This document shows, piece after piece, positions 19,701 through 27,863 of a stretch of DNA of 64,000 nucleotides; position 1 is the stretch's first letter, and each line of letters opens with the position of its first letter. Where the stretch lies: the NCBI GenBank assembly GCA_030681615.1, contig JAUXSA010000001.1:1-64000 (forward strand). Direction: 5' to 3'. Origin of the DNA: Bacteroidota bacterium (GTDB taxonomy: Bacteria > Bacteroidota > Bacteroidia > B-17B0 > Aurantibacillaceae). The notes under the pieces are model-generated. The model saw nothing but the letters and a program-made list of their open reading frames with translations. It was not told the origin of the DNA and made no database searches. Position numbers and translations under genes: made by a program.

Positions 19701-20187
19701 ACCTGGAGATAAAAAAGGTCAGAAGCCGGGGCAAGGACAAAATGGTAATAGTGGCATGATGATGCCTGGAAATAGCGAACAATTGGCTAAAATGGCTGCG
19801 CAACAAGAAGCTTTAAGGAGACAAATGCAGCAAATGATGGATAAATTGAAGAATAAGGGTAAAAATCCGGGGGGCGAGATAGCGGATATGATGGAGCAAA
19901 CCGAAAAAGACCTTGTAAATAAGCATCTTACGAATGAAACCATGAAACGCCAGCAGGATATCCTCAGTAAATTGCTCGAAAGTGAGAAAGCGGAGCGTGA
20001 AAGAGAGCAGGATGAACAGAGGAAAAGTAATGAAGCAAAAAATCAAATTTTAAGCAACCCTAATCAATTTTTAGAGTATAAAAGACTAAAAGAAAAAGAA
20101 ATGGAGTTGTTAAATACCGTCCCACCTAGTTTAACGCCCTATTACAAGGAAAAAGTAAATAACTATTTTAATAGCGTAAACAAGTGA
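16708..20187 (+). CDS. DUF4175 family membrane protein
   Basis: A 1159-residue protein. Two membrane helices (~25-75) and a third (~155-175) are followed by a periplasmic, Ig-like beta region to ~500, where FSGQIKDDYGFNRLTFHYK is characteristic of DUF4175. A very long charged coiled-coil region follows, ending in Met/Gln/Lys/Gly-rich low-complexity sequence. Function is unknown. The length and domain order fit other Bacteroidota DUF4175 proteins. Its stop overlaps the start of the RsbW-like ATPase gene (TGATG), so the two are co-translated. The long open frames on the opposite strand (18.4-20.0 kb) are shadows of its biased composition. Confidence 0.85.
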   Translation: MQNSENILIQKLDEFIRRYYKNQLIKGTLYSSGILLAAFLSVIFLEYFGEFNTLVRGVLFFGFLSSTLFVLAKYIVTPLLKLNKIGNVISYDQAAGIIGNHFTNVQDKLLNVLQLQNNKLLSGSDELLLAGINQKINELKPVPFTTAVDINKNKKYLKFVLPLLILTTGVCIIWPQIITKSTQRLVHYQTYYEKEMPFQFTIQNKNLQALQTQDYDLEVKVSGEQLPNEVFININGIDYKLEKQNNTSFKYTFSNLQSNTTFQLDAAGFTSKEYELKVLPKPTLMQFNLQLIYPAYLNKPNENIANTGDLQIPQGTKVNWVFNTKNTDELQIRFSDSLASPQKNNANQFQFSRKFIQSNSYTIKAINQFVLNASDSVNYSVNVVPDQYPTIDVNEKLDSLNPKNIYFSGQIKDDYGFNRLTFHYKKSGTDTAGKATETNGSFPITVNKGQVAQPYFYFLDAAQFNLQPGDKIEYFFEVFDNDGVNGAKSAKTQLMVFKAPTQDEINENTEKNNTEIKKDLEESIKKAQQLQKEVNELSKKINDKKQLGYEEKKKLEDLLKKQQELQNKIEELKQENQQNNQQQNEFSKTDESIMEKQKQLEQLFENVMTPEMKKLFDELNKMLEKLDKNEVQQKLEEMKLSNKDIEKELDRNLEAFKQLEVEKKMQDVIDKLDELKKKEDELNKETENKKDDKSQDNKTQDKNEKNKDDKKADAKELEKKQDDIAKQFEELKKDLKELEQKNKELEQPNALPKTEEKQNEISKEMKNSSEQLSKNSKKDAGKSQKKASEKMEEMKEEMESAMMESEEKQESENAEALRQILENLVNLSFAQEELIKQLPKTRIDNPQYVAIPKQQNKLKDDSKIIEDSLLALSKRAPQISAIVNREISAINLNMNKTVQALADRNTGEGTMRMQTTMTSVNNLALLLNESLEQMQKQMKQKQQQKGGSGKCKKPGAGQGAKPSDKPSMQSMKKLQEQLNEQMKAMKEAMEKGQKPGEKPGDKKGQKPGQGQNGNSGMMMPGNSEQLAKMAAQQEALRRQMQQMMDKLKNKGKNPGGEIADMMEQTEKDLVNKHLTNETMKRQQDILSKLLESEKAEREREQDEQRKSNEAKNQILSNPNQFLEYKRLKEKEMELLNTVPPSLTPYYKEKVNNYFNSVNK

Positions 20188-20594
20188 TGATCCCAGCGAG
20201 GAACGAGACCTTGAAAATAAATTCGAGGCCGGAGCATTTAAGATTAGTAGAGCGTTTGATAGACGATGTGTGCCAGGTTTTTAACGTGCACGAAGACTGT
20301 TATGGTAATATCTTAATAGCCGTTACCGAAGCCGTAAACAATGCCATTTACCATGGCAACAAAAATAACCCCGATAAATTTGTGAATATAGGTTTTCAGA
20401 ATTCTGATAAACAATTAATTTTTTCAGTTACTGATGAAGGGCAAGGTTTTGATTTTTTAGGTCTGCCCGATCCAACTGATCCAGCCAATATTGATAAACC
20501 AAGCGGCCGCGGTGTTTTTTTAATGAAAAACCTCGCCGATTCTATCCAATTTGAGCAAAACGGCAAGACCGTAAAATTGGCCTTTAATAATTAA
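20187..20594 (+). CDS. RsbW-like anti-sigma factor family ATP-binding protein
   Basis: A 135-residue protein that is essentially a single GHKL HATPase_c_2 domain. The N-box is ILIAVTEAVNNAIYHGN, the G1 region is VTDEGQGFDF and the G2 region is SGRGVFLMKNLAD. Proteins like this are serine kinases/anti-sigma factors of partner-switching systems, acting against STAS proteins that SpoIIE phosphatases reactivate. Two such phosphatases are encoded in this window. I choose ATG 20187, overlapping the DUF4175 stop by 1 bp, over the GTG 20184 of the ORF track. The target sigma factor or STAS partner is not in view. Confidence 0.85.
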   Translation: MIPARNETLKINSRPEHLRLVERLIDDVCQVFNVHEDCYGNILIAVTEAVNNAIYHGNKNNPDKFVNIGFQNSDKQLIFSVTDEGQGFDFLGLPDPTDPANIDKPSGRGVFLMKNLADSIQFEQNGKTVKLAFNN

Positions 20595-20601
20595 AGGTTT
20601 T

Positions 20602-20785
20602 ATATTTCGTCCCTACGGGACTTAATTATTTCTAAATTTTCTTTCTATAATATCTGACTCCTACGGAGTCTTTTTTGTTTTATTTATTTTCCGTCGTTAT
20701 GTTTAAATGTTGTTGTCCCGTAGGGACAAAATATGGTAGAAAAAACGAACCCAAAAATAAAACAAGTCTCGTAGGGACGAAATAT
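20602..20785. repeat. REP-like composite palindromic element (CGTCCCTACGGGAC family)
   Basis: Four related hairpins lie within 184 bp: GTCCCTACGGGAC (20609-20621), GACTCCTACGGAGTC (20656-20670), GTCCCGTAGGGAC (20715-20727) and GTCTCGTAGGGAC (20766-20778). The outer 20 bp (20602-20621 and 20766-20785) are inverted copies with one mismatch. The second hairpin is followed by a T-run and could serve as a terminator for the DUF4175/ATPase unit. No gene is convincing here. Confidence 0.75.
20656..20677 (+). terminator. Possible rho-independent terminator within the repeat
   Basis: A perfect 6-bp stem, GACTCC/GGAGTC, around TAC, followed by TCTTTTTTG. It lies about 60 bp after the RsbW-like gene. 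Confidence 0.5.
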
Positions 20786-21094
20786 CTCATGCCAAAATTT
20801 TCCTTTCATTAATACAACATCATTTTTTTTGAAATTTATTTTTTGGAACAACCCTATATTTGTTAAGTACTGTGAAAATAAGCCTTCCGGCCATAGCACA
20901 AAATTTTCTTCATGTAAAATGGTGACTTCTTCATTTTCTTTCTTTACCATTTTCATTTTTAATTGATTGATAATCAAACGGTTTTTATGTGCGCAACATC
21001 CCTACATCTTTTCGCAACGTCCCATAACATGTTTTTTTTGCTTTGGACAGACATTTGTACCCATAAACCCAAACCAATTAAAAACAAATAAAAA
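20786..21094. other. Intergenic stretch without recognised feature
   Basis: An AT-rich gap of ~310 bp between the REP-like element and the Ig-like lipoprotein gene. A minus-strand ORF (20684-20977) crosses it, but its C-terminal third is read-through of the repeat and it resembles nothing I know. A leader or promoter for the downstream gene presumably lies here. Confidence 0.4.
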
Positions 21095-22402
21095 ATGAAA
21101 ACAACAATTAAAAACGGACTACTACTTTTAGTAATTGTACTAGTTACCATGCTTTCGGGCTGTAAGAAAAAAGACAACAAAACAAACGAACCTGAACCAA
21201 CAACGCCAACCACTCCGGCACCTACTGCGCGGCTGGTTATTGACAATGGTGCACGTTCAATGCCTGTTGGTAACAACATTGCTTATTCGGCTAAATTAGT
21301 TAAGACCGACGGAACAATTCTAACACTTTCAAGCGGTGTTACATGGACCTCTTCAAATGCAAATGCGGGTTCTTTTTCAGGCGGCATATTTACTGCAAGC
21401 GCAGGAGAAATAACCGTTATTAAAGCAAGTTATACTTTGGACGGCGTAACTTATACCGCTGAAGTACCTTTATTGATAGAAATACCAAACACCAGCATTT
21501 TTGCTGTATTGCCATCTGCCATTATTTACCAGGCAGGCACAGAAACCATCCAATTAGAAACTGTTTACATAGGTAGTGGTTCTGCCAGTTATGTTTTTTC
21601 GTCTGATAATACTGGTGTTGCATCGGTTTCATCAACAGGTGTTGTTTCTTTTCATGCTGCAGGCAATGCGGTAATAAATGTAGCGGCAACTATTAACGGA
21701 CAAACAAGCAACGTTAAAGTTCCTGTTTTAGTAGTTGGTGCTCCTGCAGTTGTTTTACCAATTGCAAAAGTAGTTGTTACGCCAAAAAATATGGAAATGT
21801 TTAAAAGCGAAACACAACAGTACATTGCAAAAGCTTATGATTCTAACGGTAATGATGTAAGTGCTAATTATACTTTTAACTGGTCGGTAAGTCCAAAAGA
21901 TGCAGATTTTCCAACGCCGGTTTCAATTAGTTCTACAGGTTTGGTAACTGCAAATAATCTTGGCGGTGCTTATGTTACTGCAGTTGCAGCAGGCATTAAT
22001 GGCCAGGCAGAATTAACGGTTAATCCTGATACAGTAATTATGGTGACACCTTTTTACGTTTCGTTGGGAGGCTTTGATCCTATTACCTTTCAGCCAAACC
22101 CTACTAGTCAAAACTTAACCGCAACAACTTACAAGATCGACAGAAATGCTTACAAAGCCGGCCAGGCTAATTTCTTAACGCAGATCACAAATCCTTCAAA
22201 CCTTACGTGGACATTGCCTTTAACAGGTATTCCGGTAATTGATAGTTTTTATGATATAGTTGATCTAAGTAACCAGACTTCATCAGGCGCAACCGTAACT
22301 AAAAAATCAAGTGTTACCGGTGCCGGCTCTACCTTTGTTGTTGCTCATGTTCCGGGTACAGGTGTTGAACCTGGAATTTCAGCAATAACAGTTATGCCAT
22401 AA
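21095..22402 (+). CDS. Lipoprotein with bacterial Ig-like (Big_2-type) domains
   Basis: A 435-residue lipoprotein: signal peptide with lipobox TMLSGCKKK, a Pro/Thr spacer (EPTTPTTPAPT), then about three Ig-like repeats. These show the usual pattern of Big_2 domains, e.g. VTWTSSNANAGSFSGGIFTASAGEITVIKA, VASVSSTGVVSFHAAG and ISSTGLVTANNLGGAYVTAVA. Such proteins are surface-exposed adhesion or structural lipoproteins. It stands alone, with a REP-like element upstream and hairpins downstream. The ligand is unknown. Confidence 0.82.
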   Translation: MKTTIKNGLLLLVIVLVTMLSGCKKKDNKTNEPEPTTPTTPAPTARLVIDNGARSMPVGNNIAYSAKLVKTDGTILTLSSGVTWTSSNANAGSFSGGIFTASAGEITVIKASYTLDGVTYTAEVPLLIEIPNTSIFAVLPSAIIYQAGTETIQLETVYIGSGSASYVFSSDNTGVASVSSTGVVSFHAAGNAVINVAATINGQTSNVKVPVLVVGAPAVVLPIAKVVVTPKNMEMFKSETQQYIAKAYDSNGNDVSANYTFNWSVSPKDADFPTPVSISSTGLVTANNLGGAYVTAVAAGINGQAELTVNPDTVIMVTPFYVSLGGFDPITFQPNPTSQNLTATTYKIDRNAYKAGQANFLTQITNPSNLTWTLPLTGIPVIDSFYDIVDLSNQTSSGATVTKKSSVTGAGSTFVVAHVPGTGVEPGISAITVMP

Positions 22403-22413
22403 ATAATGGGTAG

Positions 22414-22468
22414 CAGGAAGTGAAAAAGCGTTGGCGTTTTTTTTGTACGGCGCCAACGTTTCTTCCTG
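22414..22468 (+). terminator. Extended hairpin after the Ig-like lipoprotein gene
   Basis: Two nested stem segments, CAGGAAG/CTTCCTG (22414-22420, 22462-22468) and CGTTGGCG/CGCCAACG (22429-22436, 22451-22458), enclose a T-rich loop. It lies 12 bp after the stop codon and could act as a terminator or an mRNA 3'-end protector. Confidence 0.6.
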
Positions 22469-22510
22469 TGCCAGCTCAAGAATATTTTTTTAAAGTTTGT
22501 TTAATTAAAA

Positions 22511-22540
22511 CACGGAGTTCAAAAGACTCCGTGTTTTTTA
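22511..22540 (+). terminator. Rho-independent terminator
   Basis: A perfect 8-bp stem CACGGAGT/ACTCCGTG with a 7-nt loop, directly followed by TTTTTT. This is the second hairpin after the lipoprotein gene. Confidence 0.75.
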
Positions 22541-22623
22541 TTTGGGCTTTTAATTGTGAAAAAAACAGAAAATCCCCTTTTCCGCTTTATAAAACAGATC
22601 TTTGGTAGTATATTTATACTTAC

Positions 22624-22653
22624 TATTCCCCTTTTTAAACGGGGTAGGGTGAT
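22624..22653. repeat. CCCCTTT...GGGGTAGGG intergenic repeat, copy 1
   Basis: ATTCCCCTTTTTAAACGGGG followed by TAGGGTGATT. It is related to two copies at 31343 and 31406. It lies just before the TPR gene's ATG. Confidence 0.55.
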
Positions 22654-22661
22654 TAATTAAC

Positions 22662-24500
22662 ATGATTTTTTTTCAAAGAATTATTTTCGCAATTATAATT
22701 GTACTTTTTGTACAAACCAATGCGTTTGCCCAAAAACCAACAAATAATGCCGATAAATTAGCTCTGCAATATTTCGAGAAAAAAGAATATGAAAAAGCCA
22801 ACGAATATTTTGAGGAACTCTACGATAGAAACTCTGAAGCCTGGTATATTTATTATTATAAAAGTTTAATGGGCGCCAAAGATCTTTCACGAGCAGAAAA
22901 GATCACCAAAAAACAACTAAAACAAAATAAGAATAATGTTTACCTCTACGTTTATTTGGGAAGGATCTACAAATTACAAAACGAAGAGAAGAAAGAAAAA
23001 GAAGCCTACGAAAAAGCGTTGAAAGAATTATTAGCTGTACAGCCTTTTATTCAAACGTTGGCAAATGCGTTTGTAGAAGATGGTTTGTATGATTACGCTA
23101 TTGAAACTTATAACAAAGGAAGAAAAATCACACCTGACTATCCTTACTTTTACGAGCGCGCCGATGTTTACAAACAAAAGAACGATCTTAAATCAATGAT
23201 AAACGAATACCTTGATGCATTGGAGTTTAGGGATACAGAGATAGGTTCGGTACAAGGCAATTTGCAGAATTCTTTAGGTTATGATGATGCCGAAGGTGGA
23301 ATCAACAACCCTTTATTAAAACAGGAATTGCAAAAACGTATTCAGAAAAGTCCGGATAAAATTATTTTATCTGAGTTCTTGATCTTCATCCAGAAACAAC
23401 AAAAAGATTTTGAAGGCGCATTTGTACAATCAAGAGCATTAGATAAACGTTTGAGAGAAGATGGTCACCGCATTTTTGAGCTGGCTAAAATTTGCACCTC
23501 TAACCAACAATGGGAAACCGCCAAACGTTGTTACGATTACATTATAGAAAAAGGCACAAACAATTTGTATTACGACGCTGCTGTTATTGACGGAATGAAC
23601 GTGGAATATTTAGCCGTTACTTTAAAACAACAACCAACGCGCGAAGAATTATTAGCATTGGAGCAAAAGTTGGCTTCAGCAAACGAAAAATACAAGAGCA
23701 CTTCGTTGAACGCACAAATAGTAAAGAACCTGGCTTCTTTAAAAGCATTTTATTTAAATAAAGGCGGTGATGCTATTTTATTATTACAGAATTTTATTGA
23801 GCAACCCGGTATGGACAACATGGCCAAAGCAGATTTTAAAATTTTGTTAGGCGATACGTACATTCTTACCGGCGAAATTTGGGAAGCGTCTTTATTATAC
23901 TCGCAGGTAGAAAAGGATTTTAAATACGAGGCTATTGGGCAAGAAGCAAAATTCCGCAATGCTAAATTAAGTTTTTATGCCGGCGATTTTGCCTGGGCAA
24001 AAACACAAGCAGATGTTTTGAAGGGTGCTACCACAAAATTAATTGCGAACGATGCGTTGAATTTATCGCTGATAATTACTGATGCCATTGGTGTTGATAC
24101 AAATGATGTGCCCTTAAGATTATTTGCAAGTGCCGAGTTAATGTCGGTGCAACATAAATACAACGAGGCTATTGCGCGTATGGATAGCATTAATCTATTA
24201 TTCAGCACCAATACTTTGGGCGATGATATTAATTATAGCAAAGCACAAATTTACATGTCGTTAGGAAAGTATGCTGAGGCAGAAGCTATGTATAAAAATA
24301 TTTTGGAATATTACGGCACCGAATTATATGGCGATGATGCGCAATTTAAATTAGCCGAATTGTACGAAAAAAATCTTAACGATAAAGAAAAAGCAAAAGC
24401 ATCTTACCAGGATGTATTGACCAAATATCCTGGCAGCATTTATACAGTAGAGGCTCGCAAACGTTTTAGGGAACTAAGAGGGGATAATTTGAATAATTAA
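22662..24500 (+). CDS. Tetratricopeptide repeat protein, exported
   Basis: A 612-residue protein with a Sec signal peptide ending NAFAQ. It is nearly all helical and has TPR motifs at several places (ADKLALQYFEKKEYEKANEYFEELY at ~26-50, NVYLYVYLGRIYKLQNEEKKEKEAYEKAL at ~86-114, and a C-terminal set, INYSKAQIYMSLGKYAEAEAMYKNI and AQFKLAELYEKNLNDKEKAKASYQDVL). It is likely a periplasmic scaffold; no enzyme domain is seen. It precedes the TPR/SpoIIE gene by 42 bp in the same direction, so the two may be co-transcribed, and the pair may work together in signalling (inference). Confidence 0.82.
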   Translation: MIFFQRIIFAIIIVLFVQTNAFAQKPTNNADKLALQYFEKKEYEKANEYFEELYDRNSEAWYIYYYKSLMGAKDLSRAEKITKKQLKQNKNNVYLYVYLGRIYKLQNEEKKEKEAYEKALKELLAVQPFIQTLANAFVEDGLYDYAIETYNKGRKITPDYPYFYERADVYKQKNDLKSMINEYLDALEFRDTEIGSVQGNLQNSLGYDDAEGGINNPLLKQELQKRIQKSPDKIILSEFLIFIQKQQKDFEGAFVQSRALDKRLREDGHRIFELAKICTSNQQWETAKRCYDYIIEKGTNNLYYDAAVIDGMNVEYLAVTLKQQPTREELLALEQKLASANEKYKSTSLNAQIVKNLASLKAFYLNKGGDAILLLQNFIEQPGMDNMAKADFKILLGDTYILTGEIWEASLLYSQVEKDFKYEAIGQEAKFRNAKLSFYAGDFAWAKTQADVLKGATTKLIANDALNLSLIITDAIGVDTNDVPLRLFASAELMSVQHKYNEAIARMDSINLLFSTNTLGDDINYSKAQIYMSLGKYAEAEAMYKNILEYYGTELYGDDAQFKLAELYEKNLNDKEKAKASYQDVLTKYPGSIYTVEARKRFRELRGDNLNN

Positions 24501-24542
24501 TTTATTTTTTAAACTAACGATATTTAGGTCATTTAATGCCGT

Positions 24543-26672
24543 ATGAATCGTTGTGTTTTTATTTTTCTAATAGTCTCATCTGTTTTAAGATCACAAACAG
24601 ATAGCTTACAAAAAGCTTTGCTAAGGTGGGAAGCAAAACCTAATTATCAAAAAGATACAAATTATATTTTAAACCTTAATTTGCTTGCAGAGGCTCTTTG
24701 GAAAAAAGAGCAATTGAACGATGCCGCTATTTACTCTAAAAGAGCATTAGCATTAGCAAAGCCACTTAATTATTTATTAGGTATTAGTAATGCTTACAAT
24801 AGCACCGGTATTATTTACTGGTACAAAGGGCAATTCGATTCTGCCATTTATTCTTTTGAAAGCGCACTTCCTATTTTTATTAAAATAAACAATAAAAAAG
24901 GTGTTGCCAGCAGCTTAAACAATATTGGTATGCTAAGTGCTATGAAAGGCGATTTTCCAAATGCACTCTCGTATTTTTTTAAAGCATTAAAGATACATGA
25001 AGAAAATAATAATTTAGGCGGACAATCCGGTTGTTGCAACAACATTGGCATTATTTATAAAGACCTTAAAGAATATGATAAATCGTTGGTATATTATCAT
25101 AAGTCAATTGAAATAGATACAAAACAAAAGAACACACTTGGCGTTAGCAATACACTTATTAACCTGGGTGTGATCTACGATCTTAAAGGGATGCCGGATT
25201 CGGCTATGATCCAGTATCAGCGGTCACTCGGTCTGCATAAGCAATTAAATGCTACAACTGGCTTAAGTACCCTTTACATTAATATTGCAAAGATTTACCT
25301 TGCAAGAAAAGATTACGGCAAAGCAGAAGATAATTTTAAAGCAGCTATTGAAAATTCAAAGATCAATGATGAAAGATCTAAGGCGGCGGAGGGTTATGCA
25401 CAATTGGGAGCGCTTTACGTTATTACTAATAAATTAGGTCCTTGCCTTGAGAATTTGAAAAGAGCAGAGGCGCTTGCGAATGAGTTGGATGCAACACTAA
25501 TTAAAAAAGAAGTTGCAAAAGCGTTTTGGGAGTATTATAAAAAAACAAACAACCCAGTCTTGGCTTTAAAATATATGGAAGCTTATGCCAACATAAAGGA
25601 TTCCTTATACTCCGCTGATGTACGTGAATCGGCACTTACAACACAGTTGCAATATGAGTTCGAGAAAAAACAATTAATAGACTCAATGAAGTATGAAAAA
25701 ATTACTGCTAAAAAAGACATTGAATTAGCAGATCAAAAAGTGGTGCTTGCAAAAGAAAGAACAACAAAATATTTACTTTTTGCGGGCCTTGCTTTCTTAT
25801 TAATAATTGCCTTTGTTGCCTTTAAAGCTTACGCAAATAAAAAAGCCGCTAATAAAGAAATATCTGCTCAAAAAGAATTGATCCAGGCGCAAAAAGGCAT
25901 AGTAGAGGAAAAGCAAAAAGAGATTCTTGATAGTATAAATTATGCAAGACGATTGCAAAATGCCATATTGCCTTCGGACAAAACTTTAAGTAGTTACATC
26001 TCTAAACATTTTGTGCTTTACAAACCAAAAGATATTGTTGCAGGAGATTTTTATTGGGCAGAGTCGGTTAATGGCATAACATTTATTGCTGCGGCAGATT
26101 GCACAGGCCATGGTGTGCCGGGAGCTATGGTTAGCGTGGTTTGTCATAATGCATTAAACAGAGCTTTACTTGAATTTGGTTTACGCGAGCCGGGCAAGAT
26201 CTTAGATAAAACGCGTGAACTGGTAGAAGAAACATTTAGTAAAAGTGATAGTGATGTAAAAGATGGAATGGACATTTCTTTATGCAGCATTAAAACAAAT
26301 GCCGATAAAAAAGTAACAGTAAAATGGGCCGGTGCTAATAATTCATTATGGTATTTTTCGGATTCGTTATTTCACGAAATTAAAGCACACAAACAAGCAA
26401 TAGGTAAAACGGAAAGCGCGACGGATTTCCCTACGCATGAATTACAATTGAAAGAGGGCGATAGTTTATACTTGTACACAGACGGTTTTGCTGATCAGTT
26501 TGGAGGGTCAAGAGGAAAAAAATTCAAATCAAAAAAATTGCAGGAAACTATTTCTGAATTAATAGCTAAACCTGTGGCTGAACAAAAAAACAAACTGGCC
26601 AATACTTTTGAAAGCTGGAAAGGTACATTAGAACAGATAGATGATGTAACAATTATCGGCATCGTTTTATAA
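24543..26672 (+). CDS. TPR-sensor SpoIIE-type serine phosphatase
   Basis: A 709-residue membrane protein. A short signal/anchor is followed by six or so TPR units with the SxNNIGxxY pattern (ASSLNNIGMLSAMKGDFPNALSYF, GCCNNIGIIYKDLKEYDKSLVYY) to ~360. Then come a coiled coil, a membrane helix (~410-430, YLLFAGLAFLLIIAFVAF), the linker DSINYARRLQNAILP and a SpoIIE/PP2C domain (~485-709) with DIVAGDFYW, DCTGHGVPGAM and QIDDVTIIGI. The output domain and linker closely match those of the propeller phosphatase at 6.2-9.3 kb, but the sensor is different. By family it should dephosphorylate a STAS protein. The gene converges with pabB, with 1 bp between the stops. Confidence 0.9.
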   Translation: MNRCVFIFLIVSSVLRSQTDSLQKALLRWEAKPNYQKDTNYILNLNLLAEALWKKEQLNDAAIYSKRALALAKPLNYLLGISNAYNSTGIIYWYKGQFDSAIYSFESALPIFIKINNKKGVASSLNNIGMLSAMKGDFPNALSYFFKALKIHEENNNLGGQSGCCNNIGIIYKDLKEYDKSLVYYHKSIEIDTKQKNTLGVSNTLINLGVIYDLKGMPDSAMIQYQRSLGLHKQLNATTGLSTLYINIAKIYLARKDYGKAEDNFKAAIENSKINDERSKAAEGYAQLGALYVITNKLGPCLENLKRAEALANELDATLIKKEVAKAFWEYYKKTNNPVLALKYMEAYANIKDSLYSADVRESALTTQLQYEFEKKQLIDSMKYEKITAKKDIELADQKVVLAKERTTKYLLFAGLAFLLIIAFVAFKAYANKKAANKEISAQKELIQAQKGIVEEKQKEILDSINYARRLQNAILPSDKTLSSYISKHFVLYKPKDIVAGDFYWAESVNGITFIAAADCTGHGVPGAMVSVVCHNALNRALLEFGLREPGKILDKTRELVEETFSKSDSDVKDGMDISLCSIKTNADKKVTVKWAGANNSLWYFSDSLFHEIKAHKQAIGKTESATDFPTHELQLKEGDSLYLYTDGFADQFGGSRGKKFKSKKLQETISELIAKPVAEQKNKLANTFESWKGTLEQIDDVTIIGIVL

Positions 26673-26673
26673 A

Positions 26674-27741
26674 TTAGTGCCGGATACTTGCATTTAAAGC
26701 CGCAAGAAGGGCATTCGCTTTTAGCAAACATTCATCGTATTCTTTTTCAGGTTCGCATAAATAAGTAATGGCGCTTCCAACGGCAATGGATAAACGTTTT
26801 GTTTTTTGGTTGTAAAAAATGCTGCGGATGTTTACAGCTAAAGTATAATTTTCTTTCTCGTCAATAATGCCCATAGCACCTGAGTAATTTTTTCGTTCAA
26901 AGTCCTCAAACTCATCTATTAGTTGCATGGCCCGTAGTTTGGGCGCTCCCGTCATACTGGCCATTGGGAAGGTAGCTTCTATAATATTTTCGAAACTTGT
27001 ATTTTCTTTTAATTCGCAACTAACAGTGCTCACCATTTGATGAACCGTTTCAAATGTTTCAATGTTGTATAATTTATTTACATGCACAGTTCCTTTTTTT
27101 GCTACCTGCGAAAGATCGTTGCGCGCTACATCAACAGCCATAACATTTTCGGTACGTTCTTTTAAATTATTGTATAAATTATTTTTTAATGTTTCGTCTT
27201 CTTCCTTTGTCTGCCCGCGTTTGGCCGTACCTTTAATAGGTTTGGTATAAAGCATGTTATCTTCTTTTTTTAAAAATAATTCCGGGCTTGCGCTGATGAT
27301 AAACTCATCATCTAATTTTACCAACGAAGCATAAGGCGCTTTGCTGATCCCATTCAATTTTATAAAAACAGAAAGAGGATCTATCTCAACGTCATCTGCA
27401 AAAAATTCAATACAATAATTTATCTCGTAAATATTGCCTTGTTGTATGTGTTCTTTTAAATCAATTAAATTTTGAATGTATTTTTCCTTAGAAGTTTTCG
27501 AGTTTAATATAATTGGTTTTTGTTGCGCATTAGTTTCAGGTAATTCTATCTCGGTCTTTTTTAACATTTCGTAAAATAATGGCTGAGGTTTTCTTATTTG
27601 GGGGTTTAGATAAGGTAATAAAACGAACGAATGGGCTTTAAACTCTATAGACGGAACGAGGCCATAAAGACTGAAAAAGCTATCGTTTTTGCCCATTTTG
27701 CTTAATAAAAAGCAGCTTAAAGTGTTAAAAGGAGAGTTCAC
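26674..27741 (-). CDS. pabB: Aminodeoxychorismate synthase component I / chorismate-binding enzyme
   Basis: A 355-residue chorismate-binding enzyme of the TrpE/PabB/MenF fold. Conserved stretches are IQQGNIYEINYC (~98-109), ISASPELFLKK, KPIKGTAKRG (~168-177), ARNDLSQVAKKGTV, the catalytic-region motif FPMASMTGAPKLRAMQLIDE and GAMGIIDE. KPIKGTAKRG with ASMTGAPK points to PabB, which makes 4-amino-4-deoxychorismate for folate, rather than TrpE. The N-terminal domain is short, as is common for Bacteroidota PabB. The start is GTG 27741; the nearby ATG is out of frame. It stands alone and converges with the TPR phosphatase gene. Confidence 0.85.
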   Translation of the reverse strand: MNSPFNTLSCFLLSKMGKNDSFFSLYGLVPSIEFKAHSFVLLPYLNPQIRKPQPLFYEMLKKTEIELPETNAQQKPIILNSKTSKEKYIQNLIDLKEHIQQGNIYEINYCIEFFADDVEIDPLSVFIKLNGISKAPYASLVKLDDEFIISASPELFLKKEDNMLYTKPIKGTAKRGQTKEEDETLKNNLYNNLKERTENVMAVDVARNDLSQVAKKGTVHVNKLYNIETFETVHQMVSTVSCELKENTSFENIIEATFPMASMTGAPKLRAMQLIDEFEDFERKNYSGAMGIIDEKENYTLAVNIRSIFYNQKTKRLSIAVGSAITYLCEPEKEYDECLLKANALLAALNASIRH

Positions 27742-27863
27742 GCATTAAAATTAGCTATTTATTGAGTGAAAAACTCAATTTTTTTAGTGGACAATTTCGT
27801 ATTTATACCTAATTTCATTAACTTCAAGGGTAATATTTAATAAAGGCGTAAGCAGAAAACCAT

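Noticed and set aside
18447-20046. Several long minus-strand ORFs opposite the DUF4175 gene
   Set aside because: They are shadows of the Lys/Glu/Gln-rich coding sequence, giving Phe/Leu/Ser/Cys-rich peptides.
20684-20977. Minus-strand 97-codon ORF
   Set aside because: Its last third is read-through of the CGTCCCTACGGGAC-type repeat and the rest resembles nothing known. No ribosome binding site or operon partner supports it.
22420-22608. 62-codon ORF after the Ig-like lipoprotein gene
   Set aside because: It runs through two hairpins and has no recognisable protein features.
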